Positions 46,843-58,000 of a stretch of DNA of 64,000 bases are shown here, piece after piece. Below the pieces are notes generated by a model that was given only the letters and a program-made list of their open reading frames with translations, had not been told where the DNA came from and ran no database searches. Both the position numbers and the translations under genes were made by a program. Position 1 is the first letter of the stretch. Each line of letters begins with the position of its first letter. Source of the stretch: Gorsachius magnificus. Its lineage: Eukaryota > Chordata > Aves > Pelecaniformes > Ardeidae. The stretch lies in assembly GCA_034008185.1 (NCBI GenBank), contig CM067081.1:11407821-11471820 (forward strand), given 5' to 3'.

Positions 46843-48914
46843 GTAATTAAAATAACTTATCTTTTCTGCAGTTGTTTTTCTTGATTATATGGTTTCTGTT
46901 GGCTCTTTATTTGGGGAATGCTGTTCTCATTTCAGCAGTAGATTGAGAAGATGAAGTTTGATCTGTTTCATGCTAACAGGGAAACCCAACAATTTTGACA
47001 GTGGCAGCAACAACAACAATCAGAAAAGCAGCTTGTTAGTGGTACTTTACTTGGAAAATGCTCCACTGGGTGCTGTTCATTATAAAAACATTATGTGTGT
47101 CTGCATGCAGGACCCAGTCCCCATGAGATGTAAGATTTGGGCATTTATATGACCATATAGTCAAAACGATGCATGCCAAAATAGCTGTTCTTCCTCTGTG
47201 TCCATGCCTGTGGTTTGAGGATACACCCTCACTGCTGTCGAGTTAATTCCAGAAACTGCCTAGAACATGTCTCCTACTGAATGTGAAGATTTCTGCACTC
47301 TGTGAATTAAGGTTATTTGTTGAGAGAGGCATGGGGTAGCTGGAGATTGATATCCAATCATAATTTAATTGATAAGCTCTCCATGCATTTTTGTTCTTTG
47401 TTGGGTTTCTGTGAAATGGGAAATATCAGCTGGATGGACAGAGAGTGCTAGGCTCATCCAAGAGCCTGCATGTGCAGTGTTTCTGCTAGAGCCTCTAAGG
47501 TACAAAATAAAGACATTGACTTTTGTAACTCGGCCACATCCTATAATTCAACAGTGAGAGAAATGGCACAGAGCCTTTCGTGTCTGTATTTGCAATCTTT
47601 AGAGTTCTTTTGGCTGAATGCTTAAGTAATGTTAAGATGGCTAGATGAGTTATTAATGGGCAAGAAATAATTTTATAGCTGTTAGACTGAAATTTTTCAT
47701 GAGCAGGAGTACTATCTGTCATTTGCTGGGGACTCTCAGCATCATTCAGATCTGTACAAGACAATTAAACTCTGCTTTGAGACATAGAAGTGCACAGTTT
47801 CAACTTTTCAGTATATTTTTTTGTTCAAACAAGCCCAAAACTGCAGGCTTGAAGACCTTCATCATGGTTGCTCTTCACATATATCAGTAAGGAACGTTTG
47901 CAAGGTTGTAGTTTTGAAAAATTCTTGGAAAAAAACAAACGGCCCTGGTGAAATGTGCCACTTGGAAACAATAGGAGGTGATACAGAGACAGACTGAAAT
48001 GGAGCTAGAACGATGATAGAATAATTTATTTTGTTAGAGTTTAGTGTATAAAACTATCATGATTTAGGAGTCCAGCAGGTCAGGTCATAGTGGAAATGAG
48101 TGGAAATCACAGTTGAAGCTGGGAGATTTTGCCACCAAAAGAGGAAAATGCATGCTATCACAAAAAATTGAGAGCCACTCATTGAGGTCACCTGGGTTGA
48201 GTTTTTAGTGGTGAGGTAGGAATTACGTGTTTTCAGTCACTGCTTCACACAATCATCTAAGCATTTTGCTTTGAAAGATACTGGGAGGGAAAAATACTAC
48301 TAGAAGGAGCAGCAACAAGAGCTGTGGCTATTCTGCTCCCATCTCAGGCCAACCTCCAGGTCATCCTCTTGTTTGCTTCCTAACTCTAAGAAAGGATTTC
48401 CAGCTCTGAACCCATCTCATGTGGCACTTAGTAGAGAGCTTCAGACACAGCAGCTGCTTCACATGTCTGATGGGAGAGGTCTAGGTTCTTGTACACAGTG
48501 TTATGGATTCAAGAGCTCCACTTTCTCCCATGCATCCGTCAGGGAAGGACACAGGGAATTCCCTTCCCAGAGCCTTATTCTTGGCTTTTAGGTAGGGCAG
48601 GATTTGCTGTTGCAGTGGGTACATCCTTTTCCCAGGACTGTCCCTTGGCCTCTGTAAGCATTGGGCTTAAAAAAAAAGTAAAGCAATACATTCAGCATAT
48701 TTTTTGAATAAATGGCATCACTTAGAAGATCAGGAATTGCTAGATTTTTGTTTGTGAAGGTCATTTAGCAGAGGAACATCAGACTCTAAGGTCTCACAAA
48801 AGTGCTCTATGGCAGGCAAATGGCATTGTGCTCCAGGGATGTAGCTGTAGCAGGTCTCTTCAGGAGTGGCAGCTGACTCATAAACTGTACTTTGGGGATC
48901 CCTAACTGAGATGC

Positions 48915-49115
48915 TTTCAAGCAAGTTACCCTTAGACTTTCTAAGCATATGTTTCTTCATTTGTAAACCAGAGGTAAGGCCTTTTTAGTTTGGGTTTGCT
49001 TTTTTCTTTTTTTTTTAACCAGGTATGCATGTTATGAGATAGGGAAGCTCTCAGAAATGAGGCCATTAAGTAGATTAATTAGAGGTCTATAAATGTGAAG
49101 TTGTTATCATTTGAG
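48915..49115 (+). repeat. MIR-like SINE remnant
   Basis: CAAGTTACCCTTAGACTTTC, then CATATGTTTCTTCATTTGTA and AACCAGAGGTAA follow the MIR order ACTTAACCTCTC / CAGTTTCCTCATCTGTAAAATGG. A T-run interrupts it. A later GTTATGAGATAGGGAAG fits the MIR GTTGTGAGGATTAAA part. Heavily diverged; matched by eye. Confidence 0.5.
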
Positions 49116-49199
49116 CATTGCTTTCAATTAAATTAAACATGAGGAGAAGCTTTCCAAATAGAGGATAAAGGATGGGATCCTGTGCTCTTTTGAGCACTC

Positions 49200-49330
49200 T
49201 GGCATCACTCCAGCAAAACACTTAATCACTTGCTTAACTTCTTGTGTTTGAAGGCAATTGGAACTACTCACATACCTTAATTTTAAGCATGTACTTAAGT
49301 ATCTGCTGGATTAGAACCAGAGGGCCCAGC
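49200..49330. mobile_element. Palindromic DNA-transposon-like (MITE) remnant
   Basis: The left arm, CCAGCAAAACACTTAATCAC plus TTGCTTAACTTC, is nearly the reverse complement of the right arm, TTTTAAGCATGTACTTAAGT plus ATCTGCTGGA. A middle with AACTACTCACAT lies between them. This resembles an old palindromic repeat I know from turtle, crocodile and bird DNA (probably hAT-derived); the family name was not verified. Confidence 0.6.
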
Positions 49331-51227
49331 ACCAACACTAAGCTCCAAAAAAAAAGGCAGAGGTGGAAGAAATTCAGACCAACCACATAGTACGAGCCCA
49401 TGGGAGAATGCGTAGAAAACACCCCTACTGTTGGGGCATACAGTGGCATTGATTTTTTTGAAGTGAGTCTCCCCCATTGCAGTCTATTTAAAAATTAATA
49501 CTGAAATATGGTTTTTGGTGTTTAAATGACCAGCTTAATTTTGGGAGCTCATACATTTGTGATAACTCCAGGGATGAAAATATTTCATAATCATAACACG
49601 GTGTCCTTCTTGGATGAATAATAAATTCAATAGAGCAAACTGCTTGTCTGCTACTTTGCTGAAAGCCTACCAGCTACACTGTGTTGATACAATATAATAA
49701 GGATGTTATTTATTCAGCTGTTTCTAATAAAGCAACTCATCCATTGATTTTGAGAGGTTGGCCATTTTTTTTCATTGTGTGCTCTTGCTTTTAAGACAAT
49801 TGGAGCAAAATGAGATGCAGGTCGATGGCCTTTTTTTTTTCTGTTTGAAAAGATTACATGTGCCAAGAACAATATCACCATTTTCTTTTTCCTATGTGGC
49901 ATCTATCTGCGAAAAGTAAGATTTAACAACTTACAGCATTACAAGGACATTGCAGAAAAGAATTTTATCATTTATTTCTTGGTTTTTTTCAAGAAATACA
50001 ATGGAGATTCAACCTGTTTTGTGAGATTTAAAGGAATAAAAATGGTAAAGAAAGACTTTCCCATCACACCAGAAATATAACTGTTAAATGGTAAAAGTCA
50101 AGCATATGTTCTTCCATCCAGGCAGTTAATGTGAAACTTTGCATGGTTTAGTTAAGTGTATATTATACATTTTAATGCATTACTGCTACATGGCTTATGC
50201 TGGATAAGACTGAAGCTTGGATATGATCCCAGTTATGGCTACAGTTGAAATGAGTAATATTTTAATTAAATATCCCGTTTTACACAAACGAACCTGAAAT
50301 GTAATTCGGCTAACAAAATATTTCCCCAGATAGATTAGTAGGCAGCATGCAGTATCCATGGTGTATGACTGCAGATGGACTGTGTGAGCTGAAGGTGGTC
50401 TCAGAAGAACCATTTGATCATTTTATTACCTATGTTGATACACAAATATGGATGTTAGCCAAACATCTTAGCCAGGCTAATATTCTAATATAATTTACAA
50501 TATGTGTTTGGCTCCATTTTGCTCATTGAATGAAACTGTTGAAATGTAACAGATTGCATCAGCCTTGTCTGTTCTTTGTACTTCTTTGCCCATTTTATAC
50601 AGGTGAGGAATTTCGTATCTCTAAAAGCATACATGCTTAAGTATGCATTGACCTCACTGTCCTAGTAGCTATAATGAGAAATACTGTAAAACCCAGAAAG
50701 CTCTGAGAGGTGGAAGCTTGGTGGGACTTTTCTGCCCATCTAGGATGAAGCAGTGTCTCTCCGGTTTCATCTTGGCGCAGAGGGCACTGTGGGCTGCATT
50801 GGTGGGGGGTTGCAGGGTTTGCATCTCTCTGCTGTGAGATGGAGTAACTCAAGCTCTCTGCTGTGTTACATTGCAAAGATGGAGAAAAAAGTGGTTCCAC
50901 ACATTCAGTCCTGAACTGCGAGTCTGATGCTACCAACCCTCAATCAGACCAGTCATCCCAGTGAGGTTATTGTCTGGGTAACTGCTGAGCCTGGAGAACA
51001 GCACTGGCCTTTCATTGGATTTCCATGCTATTTGCTTGAATGTACCTCGTTTAGTAAGAAATTATCTTGAAGTTCAGCTTTTCTTGGTACCAAAGTCCAG
51101 ATTATAATCAAAAAGCCCTGTCTGAGGATTGAACAGTGTCCCTGACATCACTGCGGTTGCAGGGAATCACGGGAACTCCAGACATTAATTGCTGAATCAC
51201 AGATCCATAGTTGAATTCTCCATGCTG

Positions 51228-51368
51228 CTTTGGAGATATTCAAAGCCCACCTGGATGACATCCTGTGCAACCTGCTCTGGGTGAACCTGCTTTAGCAGGG
51301 GGGTTGGACTAGATGATCTCCCGAGGTCCCTTCCAATCCCTGCCATTCTGTGATTCTGTGATTCTGTG
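51228..51368 (+). mobile_element. CR1 LINE 3'-end fragment, plus strand
   Basis: GGAGATATTCAAAGCCCACC, TGGATGACATCCTGTGCAAC, GGTTGGACTAGATGATCTCC, GGTCCCTTCCAATCCC and the terminal CTGTGATTCTGTGATTCTGT are the classic CR1 3' end with 8-bp ATTCTGTG units. The intact tail suggests a fairly young copy. Confidence 0.95.
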
Positions 51369-51679
51369 GATGGAGACACCGTTTTGTCCTGTTAAGTAGA
51401 GGACCCTTCCCCTCCCTGCCCAGCCAGCTTAGCTTCTAAATAGGCAGGACAGGAGGTCTTGGCAGCCCCTGCTCCTCACAGGCTGCTCCTGCTCTTCCTC
51501 CTCCTCCTCCTAGAGGCACAGGGCCATCAGGGGACAAATATTTCCTCCCTGCCCTGCTACAGCAAGGCATGTGACCATCTGATTAATGAAAGTATTTTTA
51601 TGGTCCCATTGCTAGGGGTATCTGGGCATGTCACTGTCTTTAATGTATGTATCCGTAAAGCAGTGGTGTGAGGTAGGGA

Positions 51680-51835
51680 AATGACGTTATCCCTCTTTTA
51701 CTGATGGAGACCTGAAACTAATGACTTGCTTGAGATCCCAGAGGAAGAGTGTTGCAGAGTGTGGATTCCCATGCATATCTATCATATCTTAGGCTAGCAC
51801 TGTAAGCGTCGAACCATCCTTTCCATCTTTCACTC
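51680..51835 (-). repeat. MIR-like SINE remnant, minus strand
   Basis: GTTATCCCTCTTTTACTGAT, GGAGACCTGAAAC, ATGACTTGCTTGAGATCCCA, GAGTGTTGCAGAG and GTGGATTCCCA follow the reverse complement of MIR (TTATCCCCATTTTACAGATG, GAAACTGAGGC, TAACTTGCCCAAGGTCAC, GGCAGAGCCAGGATTC) in order. This is the clearest of the three MIR-like pieces in the window. Confidence 0.65.
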
Positions 51836-54552
51836 TAGCCTAAGGTGGAGGTTACTAGTACTTTTTTAATAAAAGGAAGGAAACATAGCCTTTCAGACAG
51901 TATATATTTACTGTGTATGTCAGATCATCTGCTGTTGAAAAGAAATAAAAGTGGATGAGAAAGACATATAAAACATATTTTAATGGCAAATCTTTTAGAT
52001 CATCGTTTCCTGTATACAAATGGTGTAATATTTATTCCAGGTGCTCATATGTGGTGTTGTATTTATAAAGATAATTGGAAAAGCATGTTCTGTGAGTAAG
52101 GGTAATAGACATGCAGGCAGTAGGTCCTTCAGGGTATAAGTAGTCTTAGGGGAGGTATATGCATATTATACACAATCAGTAGAACAGTTTCCATAGGAAA
52201 AAGCCTTTTGAATAAGAAGCAAGTTAGCTGCTTATCCGATGATGGCTGTTTTTCAACGTGTAATATGTTGGCATGTATTTTTCTGTTTGATTTGTATTCC
52301 TGTTGAGCCAGACCACACTTTCTGAGCAGCGGCTTCAAGGTTTGTGGGCTATTCTGTTGCACAGGAAGAAAAGAAACTATTGCTCCATCTCTGGAGAGAA
52401 ACCAGCTCAGTTTATCAGGGCATCTTGTTTACCGAGATTCCTCCTGAGCAGATGCTTTAGTACGCCCAATTTCAATCTACAGAAATAGTTTACAGCTGAG
52501 TTTTGAGTCCTGTAAGAAAAGATTTTTTAATGAAAAATGATCCAGACATTTTTCTATACATCCATTAGCCTTCTTTGATTGAGCTGTAGGAGTACCAAGC
52601 AACAGCCATCCCTCAAGCATGTTGTATTATAATCTTAGATGACATTTCTTCTCAGTTTCATTACATCATACAGGTCAAGGAGTTAAAAATAACCCGCTGC
52701 CCATAGCAGGGGCTAATTCTTGCTCTTCTGGCTCCTTCTACATCTGTATCCCTCTAACACCCCTCATGCATGCAGAGTAATTAGGTAGCTGGCATTTATA
52801 GGGAGTTTGTCTCTTTCTTAGGATCTCTGTGCGCACCCCATCCAAGCAACTGCAGAGTGGTGGAGTGGTGTGGTTTACACCCCAACTGCCCGGTGTGACT
52901 TGGCTTGAGGTTACAGCGCAGTCCAAATTCAGCCAGTCAAGAGACTGAGTTCTGGAAGGGAGAGGGAAGTCTGGAAATCATCAGAACTCAAGATTTTGCC
53001 CTTAGCTTTTCTCCAGGTAGTTTTGTGAACCTCCAAGGACAATAAAATTCTGATCATAACACAACAGCACAGTCTGCTCCTGTAGATGAACAGATTCCCA
53101 TTTACCTTCAAGCCACATCAGAGAGCCTGGCAGAGAAGAGTTTGAGCACCAGTTCAGACATGTGCCAAGGGATGTCTCTAGCTGACACATGCTATGTTTA
53201 AATGACTATTCATACCAGAAACAGCAAAAAATGGCCAAAGACAGATGGACACAACGCAGCATCCTCACATCTGCATTATCCATGCCAGTTTAGCAGGCCA
53301 CCAGAGCTCAATGGGGATCTTGCATTGACAGCTATGGCAACTCTGCTCTGCTGGGGGAGAGCAGTAGGGTTGTGTTACGGTCAAACCAGTGAAAGTACAA
53401 TGTGTGCTGCAGTGAAGAATGAAAAAGGACACAGCACCTGAACTTTTCAGGGGGATAAATAATGGGACAGAACTGTCTTGAGATTGGGTTTGCAGAAATA
53501 AATACTTCCTAGAGCATGACATAAAGGTAAAATAATTGCAAGAGCTTTCAGAGAGCTTGAATCTAATTAATGTGTCATAAGAAATTATTTCCAGCCTTGT
53601 CAGCCATTTTAAACTTACCTGCCATCTGTTAGAGAAACCTAAAATCTTTGGGTAAACTGCTAATCAGGAAAGCAGCACTTCATACCCATTCCCTCACTCT
53701 GCACGTTGCCTGGCCCAGCAGGCTAGCACAGATTTTCCCTTTATGAGGACAGGTGGGTGAGGGACAGGAGGGAGAGTGAGAAATCCTAACGATCCCTCTA
53801 AAGCCATGAACCCAGCATAAATATGGGGAAGGAAAGAAAAGTCAGTGCCATCTTATGTCATCTGTGAGGTATACAGCGCAGATAGCATAGCATCCTTGGA
53901 AAATAACTAACTGTTGGTCAACCAGAATCTCACTGTTGTACTTAGAGAAACTGAACTTAGGATACTTAAGGACAGATCCACAGCTCACTGAGATGCTCCA
54001 AAAGGTTACAGAAGCACGGGGTGTGCACATGAGCCAAGCACCTAACATCCCTGTCTGAAAGCAGTGGCCATTGACTTTGCCACCAGCCTCTCACTCAGAG
54101 GTGGTCCCTTGCCCTCACTGTCCTTTTGGTAGCATCAGCCACCAGCAGCAGAATCGCAGCACGCAGGTGGATGGTGGGACTTGCTCAGAGAGACACAACT
54201 GCTCAGCAGCAGGGCCAAGAGCAGAACATGGTCCTCGGGTCCAAGCCCTGTTGAGTGAGACATACCGTTATGCTGGTCCTTGCCTGTGATCTGCATCTGT
54301 AATTTTTCTGTGTTTTCAGTTTGCCTGCAGTAACTGGCTTTGGGTAAATTCTAAGTAAGCTGACATTTATCACATTTTTTTTGCTGATGATAAAGGCACA
54401 GCTTTTTGATATTTTAGTGTCATGTAGGAGAGCAGCTTTAACACTGTATAGAGACTGTCTAGAAGTCCTCTGTGCTTCCACATTCTCCATGATAGTGTAT
54501 TACAAGACGGCAGAGTGCCTGAAGAGCTTTGATTTCTGTTTTCCTCCTGCAG

Positions 54553-55021
54553 ATTGTTGATGGCAAACTATGGTTCCAGTTGGACTGTGGAAGTGGCCCA
54601 GGAATCCTGGGAATTTCTGGAAGGGCTGTTAATGATGGAAGCTGGCATTCGGTCTTCCTGGAGCTGAATCGCAATTTCACGAGCCTGTCCCTGGATGACA
54701 GCTACGTGGAGCGCCGCAGAGCCCCCCTCTATTTCCAGACACTCAGCACAGATAGCTCCGTCTACTTCGGTGCCCAGGTCCAAGTGGATAACGTCCGCAG
54801 CCTGACCGACAAGAGGACAACGCAGGTCTTGAGTGGCTTTCAGGGCTGCCTGGATTCAGTTGTCCTAAATAACAACGAACTGCCGCTCCAGAACAAGCGC
54901 AGCAGCTTCGCAGAAGTGGTTGGCCTGACCGAATTAAAGCTTGGCTGCATCCTCTACCCCGATGCCTGCGAGAGGCATCCCTGCCAGAACGGCGGCACCT
55001 GTACCAGCGTGCCATCTGGTG
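54553..55021 (+). CDS. FAT3: FAT3 exon: rest of laminin-G domain and start of second EGF-like module
   Basis: 469 bases, phase 0 in and phase 1 out, between cctcctgcag and gtaaat. Residues 1283-1438 give [54 protein letters not shown] and [21 protein letters not shown] cysteine pair (Cys1381, Cys1414) closes the LamG domain. [19 protein letters not shown] then starts a calcium-independent-looking EGF module; its later cysteines must lie in the next exon, beyond the window. NFTS is a potential N-glycosylation site. The exon is GC-richer than its surroundings. Confidence 0.96.
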
Positions 55022-58000
55022 GTAAATATTTTGCATTACTTTATGGGTTTCCCCCTCCCCATTTTCCTCTATAATTTATTGCCAGAGATGGTTTTATGCG
55101 GCAACATGCTTGAAAAATCTCATGAACTCTATAAAACTCTGATAGGTATTGCAAATTGTGTAAAAGCTGTTTGCTCTATAAATAACGGTGAAATGGTGCC
55201 CCTTCTCATTGCATTAGTGTTCCAGGAGGAAATTGATTTATTGGCTGTTAGGATAATCCTATTTCTATAGAAGCCAATAGAATTGCAATTACTGTAATGC
55301 TCAGCTGGATTTTTCAGGACCCATTTGCAGCATCGAAGGCTGTACACAAAGATGGTGATTTCAAACGTCCATCACAGATGCAGCGGCACCGTTGCCTTTC
55401 TGTTTCTGAAGCTGTCACAAATAATCATCAAGCTGTCCGTAAACACCTTGGTCTTTTTGTGAGTAATTTGATTACACATCTGCAAGGAAAACAGCGAGTC
55501 TACCCCATGATAAACCCCCATGAAGTGTATTTTACACTTTCCTCGGAGGCCTGAGTGCTTCAAGGTCTAAGTAATATTATCCAAAGTTTATAGGGTATTG
55601 ATTTAAACTGTGCTCGTGTTGGAGTTTCCTATCCAGTGGTTATATAGCGGCTTGTGTGATTTGGTACCAGTGACTTGCTACCCAGTAATGTAGTGCACGA
55701 GTTACCAGACCATAAGAACAGTCAGCATCTCAGCAGGAAAAAAGCAAGTATCATACATTTAGGACCTTTCCTCTAGGGCTATTCTGTCTCTGCAGTGTAT
55801 GGTTTCCCTTCCAGTTCCCCATATTGTATTAGCTGGCAGCATTGCTCACCCTTTCTGGCAGACTAAAACTTCCTCCAAGAAGGAGGATGCTCAACAGAGA
55901 GGTCTTCTGCAAGTTCAGAGCTTTCACTTGCTGTCAGTGGTTTTGGTCATGGTTCCCTAGGGAAGCTCCCACTAGACTCTTTTTATGGATCATTTAACCA
56001 TTGTCCAGGGTTTTCTGCTTGAAAAGTTCCCTTTCACCTGTAATTGTTATTTCTGGTTTTCATTGTTTTATGCCTTGTTCTCATGTTTTCCTTCTGATCA
56101 CCCTCCCACAAATAGATTTTTCTAGACTTTAGGAACTTCCTAAACTTTAGAACAGTTTAGTTTTCAAGGCTGAAACTGACTGTCAGACAGAAATTTCTCA
56201 TTTGGATAACCCTGCCCTTATAGAGTAAACCCTGACAACGTGGATTTTCTGGTGCTGAGATACCTCAGCTAGCACCTCCTCTGCAGCCTTGGCAGCCTTG
56301 ATTCAGCCACCTCTTCTCCTGTGCCAGGGCAAAGGGTGCATCAGGGATGCTATCGGCTTTGCTGTCAGTGGAAGGAGATGGGCAGACGGTTGGGAGGAAT
56401 GAAACGTAGCACCAGCGAGCCAGGATGCGATGTGCAGCATGAGGATAAATGCTGCTTGTGTGTGTCGTTATGGGTCTTTATTTACCAAGGGAAGAAAAGG
56501 AGTGCTGCACAACAAGGGCAAAAGAAAATTGTTCTGAGGCAGATGGATGCTGCAGCCATTGAGAGAATTGCTAAGCAAGATTATTTAAATCCCTAGGAAA
56601 TACTGCTGTAATATGTACATGGACATAACATGGCTTTGATTCAGACTCCATACTTAATAAATGAGGTTAACCATTTGCCAGGCTAGCAACCTAGGAAGCA
56701 TGAGAACAGCTCCTTCTATTGATTTTATTTGAGTCTATTTACAGTATTGCTCAGCAATCTCAGGATGAGTAAATTGAAACCTTTCTAACAAAACTCTTTA
56801 TAGTAATTCTTTTTTTTTTTTCTCAGTGCCATGTGCATTGCCAATTCAAAATGAGGTGAGCAGTGGGGCAGGGGAGAAACAGGCGGCGCTGAAGATTAGA
56901 CCCATTTTATTCCTGGAGTGGCACACACCGTTTTCATGTCAGCCTAATTCACTGCTGGAAAGCAGTCACGGAACTGATTTAACTTGCCTGAGTTCCTGCC
57001 TCGGCGAGGGGGCACGTGCCCTGCAGGGATGTTTCAGCTGCCTGCCGCTAAAAAATCTGTTTGCTGTTTTTACTGTCTCAGCAGTGTATGTAAATAAAGG
57101 ATTGTTATAAAGCCATAATTCCAGCACAATGGGCCCTGACCACACATTGGTGGTTCTGCAGCCCAGCCCACATGGGGAAGGCATAGGCATTTTTGTTTCC
57201 ACCAGGCAAAGCGGTTCTGTTGTTGTGTCCTCCATATGCAAAAAGGCCATGTAATTAAATTCCGTAGAGCGGAGAGCCCAACAGCATTGGCAATGCTAGT
57301 TGCAGAGCCACAAATTGCAACGTGCGTTTAAGAATCATCAGCCATTGCATTCGCTGACACACATGTTAACGGCTGACTTTCATTTGTAATAGAAAAAAAA
57401 AAGTAGTAACTTCATTTTTTATCTTAAGAAAGCAAATAGCAGCTTTTTTCTTTTTTGGTGGGGGGAATTATTAAGAAATATACTGTGCAAAGGTCCTTTT
57501 CCCAATCCCAGAGCATTCAATAGCATCAGTCAGTTATTATTGACTAATATTTTGTATGATATTATCCTCTATTAAAGTTTCTGGAGAACAATGTTCCTTT
57601 TCCCAAACAGAGTATTTGGCATAATTATAGGATTTGTTTTAATAAATAAATCCTCTAATTTGACTTTTACAGAGCAGATTTCATATACTGTTAACATCCT
57701 GTTTCTCACAAAAACCCTACTGTGCTTTACAAGGAAATTAAGAGAGAGAAAAAGAAAGCTCAGATTTATAGCTAACTTTAAAAGAAAACAGTCAAGCAAA
57801 GGTTACCCAACATTATAACATGAAAGAGTTGCTGGCTACATGCCAGAAACCAAAGGGGCTGTGCCTAATTTACATATAATTTGCATAAATTGATAATCTA
57901 ATAGTATTCCTGTTGTGAGATCTTCCTTTCAACAGAAATGCCTACTGCCCTGTTCACCATTAATAAAAAAAGCTGCCTCTGATTACCTTCTACTTCATCC

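Larger units (their letters stand above)
46843..54552 (+). other. FAT3 intron 12 of window (7.7 kb)
   Basis: Phase 0 intron, gtaatt...cctcctgcag, splitting the LamG domain. It holds a MIR-like remnant (about 48915-49115), a palindromic transposon remnant (about 49200-49330), a CR1 tail (51228-51368), a (CTC)n stretch near 51485-51512 and a minus-strand MIR-like remnant (about 51680-51835). The rest (46843-48914, 49331-51227, 51836-54552) shows nothing I recognise. Confidence 0.75.

Noticed and set aside
49200..49330. Hairpin as a microRNA gene
   Set aside because: Arms and core match an old palindromic repeat better, and pairing is imperfect with a long loop; no evidence of processing from sequence alone.
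51459..51671. Frame resembling a signal peptide (run of leucines)
   Set aside because: It starts at TTG, not ATG; an in-frame TAG lies 15 bases upstream; the leucines come from a CTC microsatellite; no conserved domain follows.
1..55021. The gene could be FAT1 or FAT2 rather than FAT3
   Set aside because: The plan is shared, but the sequence around the last cadherin repeat ([20 protein letters not shown]), the membrane-adjacent domain, the LamG core and the [10 protein letters not shown] segment fit FAT3 as I know it and not FAT1 or FAT2.
55297..55554. 85-codon frame after the LamG exon as the next FAT3 exon
   Set aside because: The expected continuation is an EGF module with regular cysteines; this frame has one cysteine and is not in the required phase. 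A cryptic exon here remains only a finding.
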